Assembly (NCBI GenBank): GCA_902782715.1
Contig: CACZOG010000110.1
Span: 1 to 16,988 of the forward strand
Length of the DNA: 16,988 nt
Direction: 5' to 3'
Source: an uncultured Lachnospiraceae bacterium
Lineage (GTDB): Bacteria > Bacillota > Clostridia > Lachnospirales > Lachnospiraceae
The notes beneath the pieces were generated by a model that made no database searches, was not told the DNA's origin, and was given only the letters and a program-made list of their open reading frames with translations. This document shows positions 7,085-12,849 of the stretch, in pieces; position 1 is the first letter of the stretch; every line of letters begins with the position of its first letter. A program made the position numbers and the translations under genes.

Positions 7085-8362
7085 ATGAGTTTAACAAAGA
7101 AGCCCACAACAGGCATGAAGGATATATTACCCGAGGAGATGCGGATCAGAGATTACTGTATCTCAATGATCACCAAAACATACGAGACTTTCGGTTTCAC
7201 ACATATTGAAACTCCCTGCGTTGAGCACATCGAGAACCTTTGCTCGAATCAGGGCGGAGAGAATGAGAAACTTGTATTTAAGATCTTAAAAAGAGGAGAG
7301 AAATTAAACGTAGAAACCGCAACATGCGAAAATGACCTTGCTGATTCCGGTTTAAGATTCGATCTTACGCTTCCTCTTGCAAGATATTATTCGAATAACC
7401 AGGCATCGCTTCCCGCACCTTTCAAGGCACTTCAGATGGGCAATGTATGGAGAGCCGAGAGACCTCAGAAGGGAAGATTCCGTCAGTTCATGCAGTGCGA
7501 CATCGATATTCTCGGTGAAGCCGGAAACCTTGCCGAGATCGAGCTTATCCTTGCTACAACGACGCTTCTTTCAAAGCTTCAGTTCAATAACTTCAAGGTT
7601 AAGATCAACGAAAGAAGAATATTAAAGGCAATGGCTGCATATGCGGGATTCGATCCCGAGAAGACGGGCGAAGTGTTCGTTATCCTCGATAAGATGGATA
7701 AGATCGGCATTGAAGGCGTTAAGGAAGATCTTATCGCCAACGGTTTCGAAGCAGCTACAGTTGAAAAATACATGTCCCTTTTCGATGAGATCGCAGCACT
7801 CGGCGATTCAACCAATATCGCGGCTCTTGATTTCTTAAACGAGAAATTGAACGGCTTTATCGAAGAAGGCGTTATCGATAACTTAAAAGAGATCTTCATG
7901 GGTGTAAATGCGGCAAAGACGGCAGACTGCGTACTTGCTTTTGATCCTACCCTGGTAAGAGGCATGGGATATTACACCGGAACCATATATGAGATCGAAA
8001 TGGCAGAACTTAACTGTTCGGTTGCCGGCGGCGGAAGATACGATAAGATGATCGGCAAGTTCACAGGCAACGATACGCCCGCTGTAGGCTTTTCGATCGG
8101 TTTCGAGAGAATTATTACCATAATGCTCGAAAAAGGCTTTAAAATCCCCGGAGAAAGCGTTAAAACGGCATTCCTAGTTGAGAAAGGCATCGAAGGCGAG
8201 AGAATGGGCGAGATCATCAAGGAAGCAAGCGCTCTTCGTAACGAAGGAAAGGTTGTTCTGGTTGCCAGAATGAACAAGAACAAGAAGTTCCAGAAAGAGA
8301 CTCTCATGAACCAGGGTTACACCGAGTTTAAGGATTTCTATCTTGAAGGTCTTAAGAACTAA
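7085..8362 (+). CDS. hisS: Histidine--tRNA ligase
   Basis: This 425-residue class II aminoacyl-tRNA synthetase charges tRNA-His. Motif 1 lies in the N-terminal region (about 24-62), and motif 2 reads VWRAERPQKGRFRQFMQCDIDI around 121-142 with its ATP-contacting Arg. The histidine-specific motifs are LVRGMGYYTG (290-299) and GGGRYD (315-320), and motif 3 is GFSIGFERI near 340. The retained Arg residues in motif 2 and in LVRG argue for a catalytic HisRS instead of the HisZ paralogue. The C-terminal anticodon-binding domain is present (KTAFLVEKG, then ALRNEGKVVLVARMNKNKKFQKE) but short and diverged, about 70 residues where about 90 is typical. I recall similar HisRS in Lachnospiraceae. SD AGGAG at 7074-7078 lies 6 bases before the ATG. 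The stop is 3 bases from the next start, implying coupling. Confidence 0.9.
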   Translation: MSLTKKPTTGMKDILPEEMRIRDYCISMITKTYETFGFTHIETPCVEHIENLCSNQGGENEKLVFKILKRGEKLNVETATCENDLADSGLRFDLTLPLARYYSNNQASLPAPFKALQMGNVWRAERPQKGRFRQFMQCDIDILGEAGNLAEIELILATTTLLSKLQFNNFKVKINERRILKAMAAYAGFDPEKTGEVFVILDKMDKIGIEGVKEDLIANGFEAATVEKYMSLFDEIAALGDSTNIAALDFLNEKLNGFIEEGVIDNLKEIFMGVNAAKTADCVLAFDPTLVRGMGYYTGTIYEIEMAELNCSVAGGGRYDKMIGKFTGNDTPAVGFSIGFERIITIMLEKGFKIPGESVKTAFLVEKGIEGERMGEIIKEASALRNEGKVVLVARMNKNKKFQKETLMNQGYTEFKDFYLEGLKN

Positions 8363-8365
8363 AAT

Positions 8366-9091
8366 ATGATCAAACTGTTTGTTTTAAAAATTGACGATAA
8401 CAATGAGGACATCTTACTTTCTAAGATGTCCCTTTTGTCATGTGAAGAAAAAGATAAAGCGGACAGGTTTAAATATCCGAGGGATAAAGCGCTTTCATTG
8501 GGCGGAAGACTGCTTTTATTTTGTTTCGGTAACAGATTCAGAGAAGAAAATTATGTTAACTTAAATTTCGTAAATGATTTAGAAGAATTCAAAAAAGAAA
8601 ATATGGCGGATTTCGAGATCAGATACGATGAACTCGGCAAAGGTTATGTTAACCAAAATAATTATGTAAACCGTAATAAAAAAGTCGATCCCGAAGCACC
8701 CAAAGAAGCAGAAGACAACATATATTACAACATTTCCCACTCGGGAGATTACGTTGTATGCGCCTTTTCTGATGCGCCGGTAGGAGTGGACATTCAGAAG
8801 ATAAAACCCCTTAAAGAAAACTTCGCCAAGCGTTATTTTAATGAGAAAGATAACATATATATAGAATCCGTGGGTGAGTCCGAAAAAACGGACAGAATGA
8901 TCAAAGTCTGGACATCGAAAGAAAGTTATTCGAAACTGACCGGAAAGGGCATTTCAGGCGGTTTTAACGGCTTTTATGAGGACTTTGAGATGATGAGGAC
9001 CATCGATGCCCAAACAGGGCAGGAACTGGCGGAAATCACCGAATTTACCGTAGATTCGGCCTATTACTGCTTCGCTTCTTCACCCGTTTAG
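8366..9091 (+). CDS. 4'-phosphopantetheinyl transferase superfamily protein (Sfp-type)
   Basis: This 241-residue protein should transfer 4'-phosphopantetheine from CoA to a Ser of a carrier protein. Core motifs are NISHSGDYVVCAF (from 122), PVGVDIQKIK with the Mg-binding D142, and WTSKESYSKLTGKGI (182-196) with W182, K185, E186 and K190. The length and the two-half layout fit the Sfp/AcpT group and not the short AcpS. Between the GKGY block (91-94, equivalent to the usual GKPY) and NISHS lies an unusual hydrophilic stretch rich in Asn, Lys and Glu, about 25 residues longer than I would expect. There is no clear SD: the ATG lies 3 bases after the hisS stop, so translation probably depends on reinitiation. 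No carrier protein, PKS or NRPS gene is in the window, so the target is unknown. Confidence 0.85.
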   Translation: MIKLFVLKIDDNNEDILLSKMSLLSCEEKDKADRFKYPRDKALSLGGRLLLFCFGNRFREENYVNLNFVNDLEEFKKENMADFEIRYDELGKGYVNQNNYVNRNKKVDPEAPKEAEDNIYYNISHSGDYVVCAFSDAPVGVDIQKIKPLKENFAKRYFNEKDNIYIESVGESEKTDRMIKVWTSKESYSKLTGKGISGGFNGFYEDFEMMRTIDAQTGQELAEITEFTVDSAYYCFASSPV

Positions 9092-9149
9092 TACGATGGA
9101 TAAAAAAATGACAAATTGCACTAAAAAAAGTGACTTGTTTCTACATATA

Positions 9150-9200
9150 CGATATGGACTTTATATATATTATATAATATAATATGTATCATATAGGGGA
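9150..9200 (+). promoter_or_regulatory. AT-rich promoter-like region upstream of the EAL gene
   Basis: This run of alternating A and T contains TATAAT at 9173-9178 plus overlapping look-alikes, ahead of the AGGGGA at 9195-9200. No convincing -35 lies at 16-18 bp (9150-9155 reads CGATAT), so the exact promoter is uncertain. The preceding gene has no recognisable terminator, so readthrough from the relA operon is also possible. Confidence 0.35.
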
Positions 9201-9203
9201 CAG

Positions 9204-9275
9204 ATGACGGATGTTTGTATTATGATTCGTAATTTATTTCAAACAAGGATGGATGAGGTAGATAATTATGGATAA
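9204..9275 (+). CDS. Possible 23-codon upstream ORF / leader peptide overlapping the EAL gene start
   Basis: An ATG at 9204 follows an SD-like AGGGG (9195-9199) by 4 bases and opens a 23-codon frame (MTDVCIMIRNLFQTRMDEVDNYG) that ends at the TAA at 9273-9275. It overlaps the first 8 bases of the GGDEF-EAL gene in another frame, an arrangement that can couple translation or regulate it. The peptide has no homology that I recognise and no run of a single amino acid typical of attenuator leaders. It may be chance; confidence is low. Confidence 0.25.
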   Translation: MTDVCIMIRNLFQTRMDEVDNYG

Positions 9276-10557
9276 TAATGACAAATTGACCGGCTTATAT
9301 TTATTCGACGACTTTATTTCTGTAGCATCGAAGCAGTTGGGGAACGCAGATGCTGCATCTCTTTATGTTCTGGTTTCTTTGGACTTTTCCAAATTCAAGT
9401 ACATAAACAGAGTTTACTCTTACAGTGCCGGAGACAAGCTCATAGTGGACTTGGCTCGGGCTATTACCGATGAGAAAGAATGCGTTGTTGCATGCAGACC
9501 GTATTCCGATCATATCATCGGTCTGTTTTGCTTTGAAAAAGGCGAGTGGGAGACTAAGAAGGAAAGACTCAAAAAGCTTCAGGAAGATTTTTGCAAGTCT
9601 CACAAATCACAGTATCCAAAGACTTCGGTTCACTTAAACATCGGTGTTTATATTGTTGAGGACATTACCGAACCCGTTACATCGATCATAGACAAGGCAA
9701 ACATAGCAAGACGAAGCGTTAAAGGTAATTATTCCGTACCTTATGCGGTATATACACAGAAGCTCCAGATCTTAAAAGAAGCTGAATCAAGACTTATTCC
9801 CATTTTTGAAAAAGCAATCGAAAATGACGAAATTCTCGTTTACATGCAGCCCAAGATCAGTGTAAAGAAGGGCGGTATTCGCGGAGCGGAAGCTTTAACA
9901 AGACTTATCGACGAAGACGGTAAGATTGTTCCTCCCGATATTTTCATTCCCGTTCTTGAAAATTCGGGCAAGGTTCTCGATCTTGACTGGTATGTAATGA
10001 AGTATGTTTTCAAGAAGATAAAAGAATGGCAGGATGAGGGAAGATCGATAGTTCCTGTTTCAATCAACCTTTCGAAACTTCATTTCTATCATGATTCGCT
10101 TGTTGTGGATATCATCAGAGAATTCGAACAGTACGGTATTTCAACGGATTATGTTGAATTCGAAGTTACAGAATCCGTATTCTTCGAAGAAGCAGACCTT
10201 ATCATCGACAAGATCGAGAAATTAAGACAGTACGGATTCAAGATCTCCGTGGATGATTTCGGAGCAGGTTATTCATCACTTAACCTTATCGGAATCCTTC
10301 CCGTAGATATCATCAAACTTGATAAGGGATTCATCAAGAACTCTCTTAACAACAGAAAAGGAATGGAGATCATCAAAGGTCTTATCCGTATCCTTAACGA
10401 GATCGAGATGGATATCGTATGTGAAGGTATTGAAACAAAGGATGAAGAGAGGATCGTTTACGAATTCGGATGCGATTCAATGCAGGGATTCCTTTATGAC
10501 AAGCCCATTCCCATCGATAATTTCGAAGACAAATACATATTACGCGCAGTAATTTAA
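9268..10557 (+). CDS. Degenerate GGDEF - intact EAL protein, probable c-di-GMP phosphodiesterase
   Basis: This is a 429-residue soluble protein with no membrane segment or recognisable sensor domain. Residues about 1-165 form a GGDEF-like fold that starts directly with KLTGLYLFDDF. Its active-site loop reads RPYSDHI at 77-83 where GGDEF enzymes have R-Y-GGDEF, so cyclase activity is very unlikely. Residues about 175-429 are an EAL domain with the usual catalytic set: EALTR (208-212), N267 in NLS, E299 in EVTES, DDFG (329-332), K350, E386 in EGIET and Q406 in QGFLY. The protein should hydrolyse c-di-GMP to pGpG, perhaps with the dead GGDEF half as a GTP or c-di-GMP sensing module. The ATG at 9268 has a modest SD (GGATGAGG, 9250-9257). 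A 23-codon upstream ORF may influence its translation. It ends at a bidirectional terminator shared with the converging gene. Confidence 0.9.
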   Translation: MDNNDKLTGLYLFDDFISVASKQLGNADAASLYVLVSLDFSKFKYINRVYSYSAGDKLIVDLARAITDEKECVVACRPYSDHIIGLFCFEKGEWETKKERLKKLQEDFCKSHKSQYPKTSVHLNIGVYIVEDITEPVTSIIDKANIARRSVKGNYSVPYAVYTQKLQILKEAESRLIPIFEKAIENDEILVYMQPKISVKKGGIRGAEALTRLIDEDGKIVPPDIFIPVLENSGKVLDLDWYVMKYVFKKIKEWQDEGRSIVPVSINLSKLHFYHDSLVVDIIREFEQYGISTDYVEFEVTESVFFEEADLIIDKIEKLRQYGFKISVDDFGAGYSSLNLIGILPVDIIKLDKGFIKNSLNNRKGMEIIKGLIRILNEIEMDIVCEGIETKDEERIVYEFGCDSMQGFLYDKPIPIDNFEDKYILRAVI

Positions 10558-10587
10558 TAAATGTCTGAAAACTGCTTTAATATATTA

Positions 10588-10625
10588 AAAAGCCGTAGGA
10601 AAAACTTTCTTTTCCTGCGGCTTTT
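10588..10625. terminator. Bidirectional intrinsic terminator between converging genes
   Basis: A 16-bp stem (AAAAGCCGTAGGAAAA at 10588-10603 and TTTTCCTGCGGCTTTT at 10610-10625, one G-T wobble) has a 6-base loop. The A-run on the left and the T-rich right side give a U-tract in both directions. It lies 30 bases after the EAL stop and 22 bases from the end of the minus-strand sirtuin-like gene. Confidence 0.88.
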
Positions 10626-10647
10626 GATTTTTCTTTATTTTTTAAAA

Positions 10648-11373
10648 CTAATCCTCGAAGATCGCTTTCATAGAATCTTTTATCTTACCGTGTATAGCAT
10701 AGTCTGCGAATTTGTCTCCGTATTTTTCCTCGTTGGAAAGAAGAATGAGATTATTTCCTTTGTAATGGCCGGTTACGAACTGTATCTTGGTCGAACTTAA
10801 GTCCGCACCCAGTATGATTATCGTGTCGGCCTTCGAACATGCGATGGCAGCCTGAGTGTAGAGAATGTTGTCAACCCTTTCGCCTAAAAGTCTTAAATTC
10901 GGACGTAAAGCTTTCTTACATTTCTCGCATACGGGAATGCCTTTTGCTTCGAGAAGATAAGGCACATCGTATGTTTTCCTGCAGCCGGGACAGTAGTTGT
11001 CGTAAACGGTTCCGACTACCTCGATTACATTTTTGATCCCCGCAAGCTTTTCAAGCCCGAATATATTAAACGAAAGAACATCGAGCAGACGATCTTCTTC
11101 CTCAAGTTTCTTTATTATTGCGCATGTTTCGTCAGGTTCGGGAAGATAGGAAATGACTTCTTTCTTGTAAAAAGAATAGAAACTTTCTTTTCTCGTAGAG
11201 TATTCTGCAGCCGATAACATATCCTCAGGGCAGAGTTTATACTTCTTCTCGAGCGCATAAAAAAGACCTGATTCCCACAGATCCCTGCCTCCGCACTCGA
11301 CTACTGAACCGAGCCCGGTTACGAACGCAATTCTGTTTGAATTTTCGCAAATCTTTTTAACCGTATTCAGCAT
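10648..11373 (-). CDS. Sir2-like protein lacking catalytic residues (probable pseudo-sirtuin)
   Basis: This 241-residue protein has sirtuin architecture: a Rossmann-type N terminus, a zinc ribbon with C128, C131, C149 and C152 (CPGC ... CEKC), RPNLRLLGE (the family's RPxVVxFGE) and a C-terminal ADTIIILGADLSS block (the family's D-x-x-x-x-x-GTSL). The key enzymatic positions are changed. The NAD loop GAGxSxxSGIPDFR reads GLGSVVECGGRDLW (20-33). QNID reads FNIF (102-105). The catalytic His of the ELHG motif is Val (EVVGT, 118-122). NAD-dependent deacylation therefore looks unlikely, though the fold and zinc site seem intact. The gene is not a decayed pseudogene: the frame is open, the SD is good (AAGGGG on the minus strand, about 11379-11384) and a near-consensus promoter precedes it. 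Function is unknown; binding of a nucleotide or acyl-protein without catalysis is a possibility. Confidence 0.75.
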   Translation of the reverse strand: MLNTVKKICENSNRIAFVTGLGSVVECGGRDLWESGLFYALEKKYKLCPEDMLSAAEYSTRKESFYSFYKKEVISYLPEPDETCAIIKKLEEEDRLLDVLSFNIFGLEKLAGIKNVIEVVGTVYDNYCPGCRKTYDVPYLLEAKGIPVCEKCKKALRPNLRLLGERVDNILYTQAAIACSKADTIIILGADLSSTKIQFVTGHYKGNNLILLSNEEKYGDKFADYAIHGKIKDSMKAIFED

Positions 11374-11392
11374 GTTTTTCCCCTTTACATAT

Positions 11393-11420
11393 ATTTTAAA
11401 TCTTTAAAAATAATTGTCAA
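11393..11420 (-). promoter_or_regulatory. Promoter of the sirtuin-like gene
   Basis: On the minus strand there is a perfect TTGACA (plus-strand 11415-11420) and a TAAAAT -10 (plus-strand 11393-11398) with 16-bp spacing. The predicted transcript starts near 11386, leaving only about 12 nt before the ATG, which contain the SD. The -35 overlaps that of the divergent CNNM/CorC promoter. Confidence 0.6.
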
Positions 11421-11442
11421 TGTCTGCAAGTTCTCATATAAT
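11414..11442 (+). promoter_or_regulatory. Promoter of the CNNM/CorC gene
   Basis: TTGTCA at 11414-11419, a 17-bp spacer and a perfect TATAAT at 11437-11442 form a strong sigma-A type promoter. The predicted leader is about 23 nt and carries the GAGG SD at 11463-11466. The -35 hexamer overlaps the minus-strand -35 of the sirtuin-like gene by 5 bases. Confidence 0.68.
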
Positions 11443-11471
11443 AGACTAAAAATATTTTTTGTGAGGATATT

Positions 11472-12740
11472 GTGGATCAATTCGTTAAAATTATCGTCCT
11501 GATCTTCTTACTTATTTTATCGGCATTTTTTTCGTCCGCCGAAACCGCATTTAACTGTGCAAATGAAATAAGATTAAGATCACTTTCGGACGAGGGGAAT
11601 AAAAAGGCCGCATGCGTACTTAAGATCTTAAGTAAATATTCCAAACTCATAAGCGGCATTCTGATCGGGAACAACATTGTAAATATCGCGGCTTCCGCAC
11701 TTACCACTACTCTTGCCTTAGAGAGCGGTTTTTCGTGGGCTGTATCTTTAGCAACAGGTGTACTTACCATCGTGGTACTTATTTTCGGGGAGATTATACC
11801 GAAGCAGTGGGCTAAGGTTAAAGCCGATAAGATCGTTTTGTTCTACGCATACATTTTTAAACTTTATCTTTTTCTTTTTACACCCGTCATTTTCTTAGTC
11901 GACAAAGTTGCGTTCGTTTTCATGTGGATACTTCGCATTAACACGAAGAAGACTGAGCCGTCTATCACGGAAGGGGATTTAAGAACGATTCTTGATACTT
12001 CGCATGAGGACGGTGTTATTGAAGAAAATGAAAAAGACATGATCATCGATCTTATCGATTTCGGCGATTCGAAGGCAAAGGATATCATGATCCCGAGGAT
12101 CGATATGGTCATGGTCAACGAAACGGCTTCGTATCGTGAGGTCATGAACATTTTCAAAGAGAACATGTACACGAGACTTCCGGTATATCGCGAGAGCAAA
12201 GAGCATGTTATCGGAATAATCAATATAAAAGATTTCGTATTCGTTAAATCGGCGGAAGATTATCATATCGAAAACATGATGAGAGAGCCGTTCTTTACGT
12301 ATGAGAACAAGAATACGGCGGAACTTCTCAATCAGATGAGAACCTCGACTACGAACATCGCAATCGTCTTAAACGAGTATGGAGATACGGTCGGAATGAT
12401 CACTCTCGAAGATCTTCTTGAGGAGATCGTAGGAGAGATCAGGGACGAGTACGATTCGGACGAAGAAGAACTCATCAAAAAGGTTACCGACAACACATAC
12501 ATTGTCGAAGGCAATCTAAAGCTCGACGATATAAACGATGCTCTTGAAACAGAGTTCGATTCCGAGGATTATGATTCGATCGGCGGACTCATGATCGATA
12601 ACCTCGACAGACTCCCCAAAGAGAAGGAAAAAGTCACGTTAGAGGACGGAACGGTACTTACCGCTTTAAAGGTTGCAAGGAACAGAATCTTAAGAGTTAA
12701 GATCATACTTCCCGAAAAGAAAGAAGAAACTGAGGAATAG
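11472..12740 (+). CDS. CNNM/CorC-type membrane protein (DUF21, CBS pair, CorC_HlyC), 'hemolysin family'
   Basis: This 422-residue membrane protein belongs to the family linked to Mg2+/Co2+ transport or efflux and often annotated as hemolysin C. Residues about 1-185 are the DUF21 membrane domain, with a first helix followed by SAFFSSAETAF (17-27), LIGNNIVNIAAS and further hydrophobic helices. A CBS-domain pair follows at about 195-325 (IMIPRIDMVMVNE, RLPVYRESKEHVIGIINIKDF, then TNIAIVLNEYGDTVGMITLEDLLEEIVGEI) and probably senses adenine nucleotides. Residues about 335-415 are the CorC_HlyC domain (YIVEGNLKLDDINDAL, DSIGGLMIDNL). The start is a GTG at 11472 with GAGG 5 bases upstream; no ATG in frame fits as well. 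The gene has its own promoter and terminator, so it appears monocistronic. Real hemolysis is not implied by the family name. Confidence 0.9.
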   Translation: MDQFVKIIVLIFLLILSAFFSSAETAFNCANEIRLRSLSDEGNKKAACVLKILSKYSKLISGILIGNNIVNIAASALTTTLALESGFSWAVSLATGVLTIVVLIFGEIIPKQWAKVKADKIVLFYAYIFKLYLFLFTPVIFLVDKVAFVFMWILRINTKKTEPSITEGDLRTILDTSHEDGVIEENEKDMIIDLIDFGDSKAKDIMIPRIDMVMVNETASYREVMNIFKENMYTRLPVYRESKEHVIGIINIKDFVFVKSAEDYHIENMMREPFFTYENKNTAELLNQMRTSTTNIAIVLNEYGDTVGMITLEDLLEEIVGEIRDEYDSDEEELIKKVTDNTYIVEGNLKLDDINDALETEFDSEDYDSIGGLMIDNLDRLPKEKEKVTLEDGTVLTALKVARNRILRVKIILPEKKEETEE

Positions 12741-12760
12741 AGTATATAATAAGCATTTAC

Positions 12761-12798
12761 AAATAGGCGAAAGTCTTTACTTTCGCTTATTTTTTTTG
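12761..12798 (+). terminator. Rho-independent terminator after the CNNM/CorC gene
   Basis: A 13-bp stem with one G-T pair (AAATAGGCGAAAG at 12761-12773 and CTTTCGCTTATTT at 12780-12792) has a 6-base loop and runs into an uninterrupted T-tract up to 12797. It lies about 20 bases past the stop codon. Confidence 0.9.
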
Positions 12799-12804
12799 TA
12801 TAAT
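12776..12804 (+). promoter_or_regulatory. secDF: Putative secDF promoter overlapping the upstream terminator
   Basis: A perfect TATAAT at 12799-12804 follows directly on the terminator T-tract. At 17-bp spacing the -35 would be TTTACT (12776-12781), which lies in the loop and 3' arm of the hairpin. It is the only good -10 in the short gap before secDF. The leader would be about 40 nt, with AGGAAGG at 12832-12838 as SD. Confidence 0.5.
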
Positions 12805-12849
12805 TATTTATTGTGCGAAACTTTGTATATTAGGAAGGTAGTTAAAGAA

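Noticed and set aside
9116..9134. Short inverted repeat CACT-A6-AGTG after the transferase gene as a terminator
   Set aside because: A 4-bp stem with no U-tract is too weak to call.
10561..10800. Plus-strand 79-codon frame after the EAL gene
   Set aside because: It runs through the bidirectional terminator and is antisense to the sirtuin-like gene, with an unconvincing hydrophobic translation.
12796..12849. TTG-initiated N-terminal extension of secDF
   Set aside because: It begins in the terminator T-tract and overlaps the predicted -10; the ATG at 12850 has an SD and is followed directly by the expected signal-anchor helix.
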